DNA from: Streptomyces spiroverticillatus
Lineage (GTDB): Bacteria; Actinomycetota; Actinomycetes; Streptomycetales; Streptomycetaceae
Length of the DNA: 64,000 nucleotides
Reading direction: 5' to 3'
NCBI GenBank assembly: GCA_014650415.1
Contig: BMUX01000001.1
Location: forward strand, 434,001 to 498,000
The notes under the pieces were generated by a model. That model had not been told where the DNA came from and did no database searches. It saw only the letters and a list, made by a program, of their open reading frames with translations. The position numbers and the translations under genes are program-made. Positions 43,058 through 51,821 of the stretch are shown one piece after another. Each line of letters opens with the position of its first letter. The stretch's first letter is position 1.

Positions 43058-43518
43058 CCGGCCTTCGGGGTGGCTTCCGGGTCGAAGCGGGCGTGCGTGA
43101 GGGCGCGGCGGCGGAGGTCGAGGGCCTCGGCGCGGGCCGCGCGGGCGCGTTCCGCGTGGAGGCGTTCGGCGTCCCACTCGGCCTGCTGGGCGGTGCTCAT
43201 CGCCCGCCATTCGGCCGTCGTGGGGACCGCTTCCGGCAGGGCCGTGAGGTGGGTGGGGCGGTGTTCGCGCCACGCGGCCGGTGAGGACTGCGGGTTCGAC
43301 AGGGCGGCGAGGTGGGCGGCACTGCCCGGGTAGACGTCCGAGGCGGCGGCCCGGTGCCGCCAGGACCGCGCCCCGGCGAAGGCCAGACCGACGAGCAGCC
43401 AGACACCGATGAGGGCGCCCAGCACGAGGAGGACGAGCTCCGCGGTCGCTGCGGACGGCACGTGCAGTGCGTGCGACACGGGCAGAGGGTGCGGTACGTG
43501 CAGTGCGGCGTCGAGCAC
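43054..43518 (-). CDS. hypothetical membrane protein
   Basis: About 154 residues with one strong membrane helix (AELVLLVLGALIGVWLLVGL) and a long, Ala/Arg/Glu-rich cytoplasmic helix (WDAERLHAERARAARAEALD). GTG 43518 is the likeliest start. It is probably coupled to the cysteine-cluster gene. No family is recognised. Confidence 0.6.
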   Translation of the reverse strand: MLDAALHVPHPLPVSHALHVPSAATAELVLLVLGALIGVWLLVGLAFAGARSWRHRAAASDVYPGSAAHLAALSNPQSSPAAWREHRPTHLTALPEAVPTTAEWRAMSTAQQAEWDAERLHAERARAARAEALDLRRRALTHARFDPEATPKAG

Positions 43519-43708
43519 GGGGGCCTCATCGCGGGGAGGGGTGGGGCCCGGACGTGTGGGGGCATGGGCTGTGGGACCGGGCCTGCTGGCCCTCCCATTC
43601 TTCGCGTCGCCCGCCCCGCCGGGCACCGCCGCCGGGCCTGCGTGGGCCCGCCCTAAGCCACTCTTCCCGGGGGACCAAGGTCCCGGTGCAGGCACCCCGG
43701 ATGCCTTC

Positions 43709-44269
43709 CTACTGGGGGTCGGCCCCGGAGCCGGTCGCGCCCGGGGTTCGGGGCACCCACGAGGGGTTCTCCTTGACCTTGGCGGGGTCCGGCTCGGCGA
43801 GCCGGACGCCCCATTCGTCGTCGGAGCCGACCCGGACGAGGATCTGCTTGATCTGCTTCGTCTTCTCGAAGTAGAGGACCACTGCGGTGCGGTAGGAACC
43901 GTCACCGTAGAAGTCCGCCGTCACCTTTCCCCGCGCGCCCTCGCCGAAAGCGTCGACCCAGTTCTGGGCGGTCTTCTCCGGTGATTCGTTCTCGGCCCCG
44001 TCGTCCTTGATCGCCAGTTCGGCCAATCCGTCGGGGTCACCGTCGGCGAGCCGCCATACGACTCGCTGCACCGTGCGGAGGGTGCCCGTGCTCGGGAATC
44101 CCACGACGCGCAGGGGGTTGTGGTTGTCGTAGTCCGTGCTGTCGGTCAAGTCCTTCTCTGCCGTTGCCGTGCAGCCCGAGAGCGCGAGTGCGGCGCAGGC
44201 GAGGGCGGTCAGGCCGAGGGTGGCGGGTCTCGCCCGTCTGCGGGGCGCGGGTGGCCGGTGGGTGGTCAT
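43709..44269 (-). CDS. lipoprotein of unknown function
   Basis: A 186-residue protein with a basic leader, a hydrophobic signal and lipobox LSGC near residue 33. The mature chain (VQRVVWRLADGDPDGLAELA, then FYGDGSYRTAVVLYF) is acidic and of no known family. ATG 44269 gives a normal signal-peptide length. It is separated from the cytidine deaminase operon by a terminator. Confidence 0.72.
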   Translation of the reverse strand: MTTHRPPAPRRRARPATLGLTALACAALALSGCTATAEKDLTDSTDYDNHNPLRVVGFPSTGTLRTVQRVVWRLADGDPDGLAELAIKDDGAENESPEKTAQNWVDAFGEGARGKVTADFYGDGSYRTAVVLYFEKTKQIKQILVRVGSDDEWGVRLAEPDPAKVKENPSWVPRTPGATGSGADPQ

Positions 44270-44318
44270 GTCGTGCTTCTTTCCGCAGGTCACAGGAGAG
44301 CGCGTCATCATCGCAACG

Positions 44319-44352
44319 AACCCCCCGGCCCGCTGAGGCGGGTCGGGGGGTT
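44319..44352 (-). terminator. terminator of the nucleoside transporter-cdd operon
   Basis: AACCCCCCGGCCCGC (44319-44333) pairs with 44338-44352 with one wobble and a 4-base loop, 28 bp beyond the cdd stop. Confidence 0.8.
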
Positions 44353-44380
44353 CGGGTGCGGCGGTGGGTCGCCGGTGAGG

Positions 44381-44788
44381 TCAGGCCAGGTGCTGCGGGC
44401 CGAAAGCGTCCGGCAGCATGTCGCCGAGCGTGCGGACACCGGTCGTGGTCTCCAGGAGGAGTTCCGGGCCTCCGAACTCGTACAGCAGCTGGCGGCAGCG
44501 GCCGCACGGCATCAGCGTCTGGCCGGTGCCGTCCACGCACGTGAAGTGCGTCAGGCGGCCGCCGCCCGAAGCGTGCAGGGCGGAGACGAGGCCGCACTCG
44601 GCGCACAGGGAGAGGCCGTAGGAGGCGTTCTCCACGTTGCAGCCGGACACCGTGCGGCCGTCGTCGACCAGGGCCGCCGCGCCGACCGGGTACTTCGAGT
44701 ACGGGACGTACGCACGGGACATCGCGTCCCGGGCCGACTCCCGCAGCTTCTCCCAGTCGACCGGCGGGACCGGCGCGGTCGTCGTCAC
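44381..44788 (-). CDS. cdd: cytidine deaminase
   Basis: A 135-residue tetrameric-type cytidine deaminase. Cys62 and the catalytic Glu64 are in LCAECG, and Cys95 and Cys98 in PCGRCRQ complete the zinc site; YSKYPVGAAAL and CNVENASYG are family signatures. The GTG start overlaps the permease stop (GTGA). It converts imported (deoxy)cytidine to (deoxy)uridine for the phosphorylase, and its placement in the transporter operon ties uptake to use. Confidence 0.94.
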   Translation of the reverse strand: MTTTAPVPPVDWEKLRESARDAMSRAYVPYSKYPVGAAALVDDGRTVSGCNVENASYGLSLCAECGLVSALHASGGGRLTHFTCVDGTGQTLMPCGRCRQLLYEFGGPELLLETTTGVRTLGDMLPDAFGPQHLA

Positions 44789-46065
44789 TTGCCCTGCCCC
44801 TTGCGATAGCGCATTCCGTCGGCCTTCGGCATGCGCAGCCTCTGGGCGGACAGGGAGAGGACCAGGAGGGTCACGACGTACGGGGTCGCGCTCACGAACT
44901 CGGTCGGGACCGTGTCCGTACCCAGGTACCAGACCAGCATGCCCGCCGCGATCACGGCGGAGATGGCGGCGGCGATGTACGCCTTCTTGTACGCCTTCCA
45001 CAGGGCCAGGCCCACCAGGAGGACGACCAGGAGCAGCAGCAGCGCGTGGACGGAGGAGCCGCCGTTGCGGAGCTGGAGCGCGTCGGCGAAGCCGAACAGG
45101 CCCGCGCCCATGGCGAGGCCGCCCGGACGCCAGTTGCCGAAGATCATCGCGGCGAGACCGATGTAGCCGCGGCCGCCGGTCTGGCCCTCGTTGTAGATGT
45201 GCGACGTGACCAGGGAGAGGAAGGCACCGCCAAGACCCGCCATGCCGCCCGAGACGATCACGGCGATGTACTTGTACTTGTAGACGTTCACGCCGAGGGA
45301 CTCGGCCGCGATCGGGTTCTCGCCGCAGGAGCGCAGGCGCAGGCCGAACGAGGTCTTCCACAGCACCCAGAAGGTCAGGGCGAAGAGGAGGACGGCGACG
45401 ATCGTCAGGAGCGAGACCTTGGTGACCAGGCCGCCGAGGATGCCCGCCAGGTCCGAGATGAAGAACCAGTGGTGCGTCTCGATCGAGTGCAGCCAGTCGG
45501 AGAGACCGGGGATCGTCACCGTGTCGATGCTCTCGGCCGGCGGGGACTGCTTGGGGCTGCCGCCCGCCGCCTGCGCCTTGCCGGTGTTGAACCACAGCTT
45601 GGCGAGGTAGGTGGTGAAGCCCAGCGCCAGGATGTTGATCGCGATGCCGGAGATGATGTGGTCGACACCGAAGGTGACGGTCGCGATGGCGTGCAGCAGA
45701 CCGCCGAGCATGCCGCCGACGACGCCCGCGAGGACACCGATCCAGGGGCTGGTCTGCCAGCCCGCCCAGGCACCGAAGAAGGTGCCGAGGATCATCATGC
45801 CTTCGAGGCCGATGTTGACGACGCCCGCGCGCTCGGCCCACAGGCCGCCGAGACCGGCGAGGCCGATCGGGACCGCCATGGAGAGCGCCGCGCCGATCTG
45901 GCCGGCGGCGGTGATGTCCTGTGCGCCGGTGATGGCGCGGACGGCGGACAGGGCGACGAGCCCGCCCGCGATGATCAGGAGGACCATCGGGAAGGTGAGG
46001 CGGGACGCCGCCGCCTTCACCGGGCCCTGCTTCTTGGGCGCCGGGGTGGGAGTCGCCGTACTCAC
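44785..46065 (-). CDS. nucleoside ABC transporter permease 2
   Basis: A 426-residue permease with about ten helices, of the BmpCD/NupPQ type (BPD_transp_2; GLAGLGGLWAERAGVVNIGLEGMM is typical). GTG 46065 is preceded by GCAGGAGG. Both its start and stop overlap neighbours by 4 bp. It pairs with the permease at 46062-47183. Confidence 0.9.
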   Translation of the reverse strand: MSTATPTPAPKKQGPVKAAASRLTFPMVLLIIAGGLVALSAVRAITGAQDITAAGQIGAALSMAVPIGLAGLGGLWAERAGVVNIGLEGMMILGTFFGAWAGWQTSPWIGVLAGVVGGMLGGLLHAIATVTFGVDHIISGIAINILALGFTTYLAKLWFNTGKAQAAGGSPKQSPPAESIDTVTIPGLSDWLHSIETHHWFFISDLAGILGGLVTKVSLLTIVAVLLFALTFWVLWKTSFGLRLRSCGENPIAAESLGVNVYKYKYIAVIVSGGMAGLGGAFLSLVTSHIYNEGQTGGRGYIGLAAMIFGNWRPGGLAMGAGLFGFADALQLRNGGSSVHALLLLLVVLLVGLALWKAYKKAYIAAAISAVIAAGMLVWYLGTDTVPTEFVSATPYVVTLLVLSLSAQRLRMPKADGMRYRKGQGK

Positions 46066-47183
46066 GCCGACACCTCCTGCTTCTCGGAGTTGTTGGCGGC
46101 CTGGGCGGCCAGCTTCGCGCCGACCTGGCGCTGCTGGCGCTTGAGGCCGTAGCGGCGGACGACTTCGTACGCGATGACGACGCACAGGACGATGACGCCC
46201 TGGATCACGCCGACGATCTCCTTGTCGTAACCCTCGAATTCGAGCTTGCCGGTGCCGCGCTCCAGGAAGCCCCAGAGGAGGGCGCCCAGCGCGATGCCGA
46301 CCGGGTGGTTGCGGCCGAGGAGGGCGATGGCGATGCCGGTGAAGCCGATGCCGGTCGGGAAGTCGCCGCCGTACTCGTAGGAGTCGTTGAGGAGGGTCGG
46401 CATGCCGATCAGACCGGCGACGAGGCCGGAGATGAGCATCGAGGTGATGACCATCTTCTTGACGTTGACGCCGCTCGCGTCGGCCGCCGACTCGGAGGCG
46501 CCGACGGTGCGCAGGTCGAAGCCGAAGCGGGTGCGCGACAGGATGAACCAGTACGCGACGCCCGCGATGGCGGCGATCACGATGAAGCCCCAGATGGGGT
46601 CGGCGTCGGGCTGCGTGGTGAAGGAGAAGAAGTGCGCGGATTCGGGCAGCGGCTTGGTGGCGACCTTCGTGCCCGCGCTGTCCAGGTGGCCGAGGCGGCC
46701 CTGCTGGAGGAGGTAGCCGATGATCGCGGTGGCGATCATGTTGAGCATGATCGTCGAGACGACCTCGGAGACGCCCCGGGTGACCTTCAGGACACCGGCG
46801 ATACCGGCCCACATCGCGCCGACGATCATCGCGGTGAGGATGATCAGCGGGATCTGGAGGAAGCCGGGGAGCGTGAGCGCGCCACCGACCGCTGCGGCGA
46901 AGAACGCCGCGAGGCGGTACTGGCCGTCGACGCCGATGTTGAAGAGGTTCATGCGGAAGCCGACGGCGACCGCGAGACCTGCCAGGTAGTACGTGGTGGC
47001 CTTGTTCAGGATGTAGACCTGGCTGTCGGACTTGACGCCGTAGTCGAACATGATCCCGAAGGCGCTGAACGGCTCCTTGCCGGTGGCGAGCAGCACCACG
47101 GCGGTGACCAGGAACGCGGCCACGATCGCGAGCAGCGGGGCCGCGAGTCCCAGGAGCAACCGCTCCTTGTCGAACTTCTTCAT
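46062..47183 (-). CDS. nucleoside ABC transporter permease 1
   Basis: A 373-residue permease of the same superfamily (ATTYYLAGLAVAVGFRMNLF, then NIGVDGQYRLAAFFAA). ATG 47183 overlaps the ATPase stop. With permease 2 it forms the channel of a simple-sugar/nucleoside-type importer. Confidence 0.9.
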   Translation of the reverse strand: MKKFDKERLLLGLAAPLLAIVAAFLVTAVVLLATGKEPFSAFGIMFDYGVKSDSQVYILNKATTYYLAGLAVAVGFRMNLFNIGVDGQYRLAAFFAAAVGGALTLPGFLQIPLIILTAMIVGAMWAGIAGVLKVTRGVSEVVSTIMLNMIATAIIGYLLQQGRLGHLDSAGTKVATKPLPESAHFFSFTTQPDADPIWGFIVIAAIAGVAYWFILSRTRFGFDLRTVGASESAADASGVNVKKMVITSMLISGLVAGLIGMPTLLNDSYEYGGDFPTGIGFTGIAIALLGRNHPVGIALGALLWGFLERGTGKLEFEGYDKEIVGVIQGVIVLCVVIAYEVVRRYGLKRQQRQVGAKLAAQAANNSEKQEVSA

Positions 47184-48868
47184 CGGTCCTCTCCCCCAGT
47201 CCGGGGGTCGGTGTCGGGGGCGGTACCGGTCACGGTGCCGGGGGCGTCTTCGCGTCCGGCGGCTGCCTCGGCCTGGGCCTGGGCCAGGTCCTCGGCGGAG
47301 GCCTCCAGGTGGCCGGTGGCCGCGCCGGTCATGGCGGAGCCCAGCTCCTCGGGGGTGACGGTGGCCGGGTCGGCGTCGGCGACCAGACGGCCCCGGTACA
47401 TGACCCGCAGGGTGTCGGAGAGGCCGATCAGCTCGTCCAGGTCGGCCGAGATGAGGAGGACGGCCAGGCCGTCGCGGCGGGCCTCGCGGATCTGGTCCCA
47501 GATCTGCGCCTGCGCGCCGACGTCCACGCCACGGGTGGGGTGGGCGGCGATGAGCAGCTTCGGCTTGTGGCTCATCTCGCGGCCGACGATCAGCTTCTGC
47601 TGGTTGCCGCCGGAGAGGGAGGCCGCGGTGACGTCGATGCCCGGGGTGCGGACGTCGTACTCGCGCACGATCCGCTGGGTGTCGGCGCGGGCGGCCTTGA
47701 GGTCCAGGAGGCCCTTGTTGCTGTTGGGCTTCTCGGTGACGTGGCCGAGGATGCGGTTCTCCCACAGCGGGGACTCCAGGAGGAGGCCGTGCTTGTGGCG
47801 GTCCTCGGGGATGTACCCGATGCCGTCCTCGCGCCGCTTGCGGGTGGGCGTGGTGGAGATGTCGGTGCCGTCGAGGGTGACGGCGCCGGCGTCCGGGGTG
47901 CGCATGCCCATGATGGCCTCGACGAGCTCGGCCTGGCCGTTGCCCTCGACGCCGGCGATGCCGAGGACTTCGCCCTTGTGGATGGTGAAGGCGATGTCGT
48001 CGAGGACCGAGCGGGCGACGCCGTCCGGGTCGATCGCGCTGAGCTTCAGGTCGGAGACGGTGAGCATCGGCGTCGTGGTGACGGTCGACTCGCGGGTCTC
48101 CGGGGAGGGCAGCTCGCTGCCGACCATCAGCTCGGCGAGCTGCTTGGGGGTGGTGTTCGCCGGGTCGGCGGTGCCGACCGTCGTACCGCGTCGGATGACC
48201 GTGATGTCGTCGGCCACCGACAGCACCTCGCCCAGCTTGTGCGAGATGAAGATGACGGTCAGGCCCTCGGACTTCAGCTCGCGCAGGTTCTCGAAGAGCG
48301 CGTCCACTTCCTGGGGGACCAGGACGGCGGTCGGCTCGTCCAGGATCAGGGTGCGGGCGCCGCGGTAGAGGACCTTGAGGATCTCGATGCGCTGGCGGTC
48401 GGCGACGCCGAGGTCCTCGACGACGGCGTCGGGCCTGATGTTCAGCCCGTACGCGTCGGAGATCTCCTTGATCTTGGCGCGTGCCTTGTCGCCGATGCCG
48501 TACAGCTTCTCCGAGCCGAGCACGACGTTTTCGAGGACCGTGAGGTAGTCCGCGAGCATGAAGTGCTGGTGCACCATGCCGATGCCGCGGGCGATGGCGT
48601 CGCCGGGGCTGTTGAAGGACACCTGCTCGCCGTCGATGGCGATGGTGCCCTCGTCCGGCTTCTGCATCCCGTAGAGGATCTTCATCAGGGTGGACTTGCC
48701 CGCGCCGTTCTCACCGACGAGGGCGTGCACGGTGCCGCGGCGCACGGTGATGGCGATGTCGTGGTTGGCGACGACACCGGGGAACCGCTTGGTGATGCCG
48801 TGCAGCTCTACAGCGGGCGTGCTGTCGGCGGCTCGGGAGGCGGCGTGGGGACTGCTGGACGCTTTGAT
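47180..48868 (-). CDS. nucleoside ABC transporter ATP-binding protein (two ABC domains)
   Basis: A duplicated ATPase of the RbsA/NupO type. Domain 1 has Walker A VGENGAGKSTLMK and Walker B LILDEPTAVLVPQ; domain 2 has the degenerate GVEGNGQAELV, the signature SLSGGNQQKLIVGR and LLIAAHPTRGVDVGA. An intact first domain needs about 40 residues before Walker A (VELHGITKRFPGVVANHDIA), but that stretch contains no ATG, GTG or TTG in frame. The best start is ATC at 48868, 7 nt after TAGGAGA; the first ordinary codon, GTG 48745, would cut the first strand of the domain. With ATC the protein is 562 residues. Confidence 0.85.
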   Translation of the reverse strand: MKASSSPHAASRAADSTPAVELHGITKRFPGVVANHDIAITVRRGTVHALVGENGAGKSTLMKILYGMQKPDEGTIAIDGEQVSFNSPGDAIARGIGMVHQHFMLADYLTVLENVVLGSEKLYGIGDKARAKIKEISDAYGLNIRPDAVVEDLGVADRQRIEILKVLYRGARTLILDEPTAVLVPQEVDALFENLRELKSEGLTVIFISHKLGEVLSVADDITVIRRGTTVGTADPANTTPKQLAELMVGSELPSPETRESTVTTTPMLTVSDLKLSAIDPDGVARSVLDDIAFTIHKGEVLGIAGVEGNGQAELVEAIMGMRTPDAGAVTLDGTDISTTPTRKRREDGIGYIPEDRHKHGLLLESPLWENRILGHVTEKPNSNKGLLDLKAARADTQRIVREYDVRTPGIDVTAASLSGGNQQKLIVGREMSHKPKLLIAAHPTRGVDVGAQAQIWDQIREARRDGLAVLLISADLDELIGLSDTLRVMYRGRLVADADPATVTPEELGSAMTGAATGHLEASAEDLAQAQAEAAAGREDAPGTVTGTAPDTDPRTGGEDR

Positions 48869-48977
48869 GGCGCACTCTCCTAGGCAGGAGGCGAAGAAGC
48901 TGAGGCGAGGGGTTCGTACGGACGACGCTGTACGGCGTGAAGGGGTGTGGCGGGAAAGTTACCGCGCACCGCGCGTG

Positions 48978-48989
48978 CTACGCGCGTAG
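48978..48989. promoter_or_regulatory. nucleoside-regulon palindrome, transporter-cdd site
   Basis: Exact CTACGCGCGTAG, extended to a 14-bp palindrome GCTACGCGCGTAGC, 109 nt before the proposed ATPase start. The rest of this 272-bp gap holds the terminator of the BMP gene. Confidence 0.75.
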
Positions 48990-49085
48990 CTACGCCGAAT
49001 TGTGAAGCAGCCTTGCTCAAAAGTGAAGCGGGGCAGGGCTGATTCCGGTTGCCCGGCGGGGTGACTTCCGCCCGGGCACAGGAAT

Positions 49086-49126
49086 CGGGGCCCGACGAGC
49101 CGCGTGAAGCAACTCTTCGGGCCCCG
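49086..49126 (-). terminator. hairpin after the BMP lipoprotein gene
   Basis: CGGGGCCCGA (49086-49095) pairs exactly with 49117-49126 across a 21-base loop, 15 bp after the stop. Confidence 0.65.
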
Positions 49127-49141
49127 TCCTCAAGCGATGGC

Positions 49142-50188
49142 TCAGAGGGTGGACTTGACCTTGATGGTGCCGTCCACGATCTTCTTCTTCGCCTCGTCCA
49201 GCTTGGTCTGGACGTCCTTCAGGTGGTCACCCGTGGTGGTCAGGGTGACGCCGTTCTCCGCGAGGGAGTAGGTCGAGGTGCCCGTCTTCGGCTTGCCGTC
49301 CTTGATGGACTTGGCGAGCTCGAACACACCGGCGTCGACGTTCTTGACGACCGAGGTGAGGATGGACTCCTTGTACTTCGACAGCGACGGGTCGAGCGCC
49401 TGGTCGGAGTCGACGCCGATGGCCCAGGTGCCCTTCTTGCCCGCGACGGCCTCGATGGCGCCGGCGCCGGAGCCGCCCGCGGCCGCGAAGATCACGTCGG
49501 TGCCCTTGTCGAGCATGCCCTTGGCGGCTTCCTTGCCCTTGTCGGGGCTGCCGAAGCCGGAGAGGTCCGAGCCGGAGGAGAGGTACTGGATCTGCACGGT
49601 GGCGTCCGGCTTGGTCTCCTTGACGCCCTGCTGGAAGCCCGCGGCGAACTTCTTGATCAGCGGGATGTCGACGCCGCCGATGAAGCCGATCTTGCCGTCC
49701 TTGGACTTGTTCGCCGCGGCGACGCCCGCCAGGTAGGAGCCCTGCTCCTCGGTGAAGACGATGTTGTTGATGTTCTTCGCCTCGGCGACCGAGTCGACCA
49801 GGCCGAAGGTGACCTTCGGGTGCTTCTTGGCGACCTTGTCCAGGGCGTCCTTGTACGCGAAGCCGACGGCGACGACGGGGTTGAAGCCGCCCTCGGCCAG
49901 CGACGCGAGGCGCTGCTCGCGGTCGGCCGGGGTCTCACCGGTCTTGGCGGTGAGCTCCTTGGTCTCGGCGCCGAGCTCCTTCTTGGCCTTGTCCAGGCCG
50001 CGCGCGGCGGAGTCGTTGAACGAGTTGTCGCCACGGCCGCCGACGTCGTAGGCCATGCCTATCTTGAGCTTGCCGCCACCATCGCCGGAGCCGGAGCCCC
50101 CGGTGGACGACTCGCCACACGCGGTGGCGGTGAAAGCGAGGGCCGCAGTGGCGATGCTCGCAGCAGCGATCTTGGATACCCGGCGCAC
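49142..50188 (-). CDS. BMP-family nucleoside-binding lipoprotein
   Basis: A 348-residue substrate-binding lipoprotein (Bmp/PnrA family). The signal ends LAFTATACG, with the lipid-attached Cys near residue 24. The mature protein has the family's GGRGDNSFNDSAARGLDKA and VDSDQALDPSLSKY segments. GTG 50188 follows AAGGAGCG; a TTG at 50203 lies inside that ribosome binding site and is rejected. It has its own operator-like site and terminator, separate from the permease operon it must serve, which allows excess of the binding protein. Confidence 0.92.
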   Translation of the reverse strand: MRRVSKIAAASIATAALAFTATACGESSTGGSGSGDGGGKLKIGMAYDVGGRGDNSFNDSAARGLDKAKKELGAETKELTAKTGETPADREQRLASLAEGGFNPVVAVGFAYKDALDKVAKKHPKVTFGLVDSVAEAKNINNIVFTEEQGSYLAGVAAANKSKDGKIGFIGGVDIPLIKKFAAGFQQGVKETKPDATVQIQYLSSGSDLSGFGSPDKGKEAAKGMLDKGTDVIFAAAGGSGAGAIEAVAGKKGTWAIGVDSDQALDPSLSKYKESILTSVVKNVDAGVFELAKSIKDGKPKTGTSTYSLAENGVTLTTTGDHLKDVQTKLDEAKKKIVDGTIKVKSTL

Positions 50189-50247
50189 GGGACGCTCCTT
50201 CAACCTGACCGAAGCGCCTCTGTCCGGCGCTGGTTTCGCGGCGATCG

Positions 50248-50259
50248 TAACGCGCGTAG
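50248..50259. promoter_or_regulatory. nucleoside-regulon site, BMP lipoprotein (degenerate)
   Basis: TAACGCGCGTAG, 10 of 12 bases matching CTACGCGCGTAG, 59 nt before the start. On the minus strand it reads ATCTACGCGCGTTACG, sharing the ATCTACGCGCGT half with other sites. Confidence 0.6.
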
Positions 50260-50389
50260 ATGCCGGTTAAAGACCCGTTCATGAGTCGTTACCGGATCGT
50301 CGCGCGTTCGATTCACCAGGGTGTGTCGTACATAAGCAATGTACATACTCACAACGGACATAGCGAACCGTCTTGGAGGAATGCACAAA

Positions 50390-50426
50390 GGGCGTCTGCG
50401 GCACCTTTCGGTCACCGCGGACGCCC
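50390..50426 (-). terminator. hairpin after the amidohydrolase gene
   Basis: GGGCGTCTGCGG (50390-50401) pairs with 50415-50426 with one wobble, 38 bp beyond the stop. Confidence 0.7.
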
Positions 50427-50464
50427 CCGCTGCATACGAAGCTAGGGCCGGATCGCCCTGCGCG

Positions 50465-51697
50465 CTAGCCCTTCGCGTCCATCAGTGCGGCAGCCGTGAA
50501 GAGTTCGACCCCGACGGTGATCGCGCTCTCGTCCACGTCGAAGTCGCCGCGGTGCAGGTCGCGCTTGACGGTGTCGCCGGGGGTGCGTACGCCCAGACGG
50601 GCCATCGCGCCGGGGACGTGTTCGAGGTACCAGGAGAAGTCCTCGCCGCCGAGGCTCTGCTCGGTGTCCTCGATGGAGTACGGGCCCAGGCGTGCGGCCA
50701 TGGCGTTGACGAGGAGCTCGACGACCGTGCCGTCGTTGACGACCGGCGGGACGCCCCGGATGTAGTTGATCTGGGACTTCGCGCCGTGCAGGTCGGCGAT
50801 GTCGGCGACGGCCGCGTGGATGAGGTCGGGGGCCTCGCGCCAGGTCTCCAGGTCCAGGCAGCGGACCGTGCCGGCCAGTTCGGCGTGCATCGGGATGACG
50901 TTGCAGGCGTGGCCGGACTCGATGCGGCCCCAGGTGACGGAGAGCCCCGAGCGGGCGTCGACGCGGCGCGAGATGACGGCGGGAACCTCGGTGGCCACCT
51001 TCGCCACGGCCGTCACGAGGTCCGTGGTCAGGTGCGGGCGCGCCGTGTGTCCACCCGGGCCGTCAAGAGCGATTTCCAGCCGGTCGCAGGCAGAGGTGAT
51101 GGGGCCTACGCGAAGGCCGATACGCCCCGCGTCGACCTTGGGGTCGCAGTGCACGGCGATCATGCGGCCGACGCCCTTGAGAACACCCGCCTTGATGGCG
51201 TCGGCGGCGCCGCCCGGCAGCACCTCCTCGGCGGGCTGGAACAGCAGCCGTACCGCACGCGGCAGTTGACCCCTGCGGTCCAGCTCGGCGAGGACGAGGC
51301 CCGCGCCGAGGACGACCGTGGTGTGCACGTCGTGCCCGCAGGCGTGCGCCCGGTCCGGGACCGTGGAGCGGTAGGCCACCCCCACCTTGGCGTCCGGAAT
51401 GGGCAGCGCGTCGATGTCCGCCCGCATCGCGAGCATCGGCGTCACGCCGTCCCACTCGCCGATGTCGCAGATGAGCCCGGTTCCGCCGGGGAGCACGCGC
51501 GGCTTGAGGCCCGCCTTCTCCAGGCGCGCCTTGATGGCGGCGGTGGTGCGGAACTCCTGGTTGCCGAGCTCGGGGTGCATGTGCAAGTCCCGGCGGAAGG
51601 CGATCAGTTCGGCACGCAGCGCGTCGGGCAGCGTGCCGGGCAGATCGTCTCCGGCGTCGGGACCGGCTTCGGACACGAGGGAGATCAACTGGTTCAC
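50465..51697 (-). CDS. M20D-family amidohydrolase
   Basis: A 410-residue zinc hydrolase of the HipO/IAA-amino acid hydrolase group. Metal ligands are visible in RRDLHMHPELGNQE, HACGHDVHTT and FQPAEEVLPGG, with VHCDP and LGGEDFSWYL later. It likely cleaves N-acyl or N-aminobenzoyl amino acids; the substrate is unknown. The GTG start at 51697 and its position next to the nucleoside genes match the conserved order, but no regulon site precedes it. Confidence 0.87.
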   Translation of the reverse strand: MNQLISLVSEAGPDAGDDLPGTLPDALRAELIAFRRDLHMHPELGNQEFRTTAAIKARLEKAGLKPRVLPGGTGLICDIGEWDGVTPMLAMRADIDALPIPDAKVGVAYRSTVPDRAHACGHDVHTTVVLGAGLVLAELDRRGQLPRAVRLLFQPAEEVLPGGAADAIKAGVLKGVGRMIAVHCDPKVDAGRIGLRVGPITSACDRLEIALDGPGGHTARPHLTTDLVTAVAKVATEVPAVISRRVDARSGLSVTWGRIESGHACNVIPMHAELAGTVRCLDLETWREAPDLIHAAVADIADLHGAKSQINYIRGVPPVVNDGTVVELLVNAMAARLGPYSIEDTEQSLGGEDFSWYLEHVPGAMARLGVRTPGDTVKRDLHRGDFDVDESAITVGVELFTAAALMDAKG

Positions 51698-51821
51698 CCC
51701 GTCAACGGTAGGCGCAACCGACCCCCAACTGCCTACCCATCAACAAAAGTTCAGCCCGATAGGCGTAAGAAATTTGCATGACAGAGGTGTGTCCAGGATG
51801 TAAGACGGGTATGAAGCGGGG

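Noticed and set aside
50200..50415. 71-codon frame upstream of the BMP lipoprotein gene
   Set aside because: It spans the operator-like site and a terminator hairpin, with no domain or ribosome binding site.
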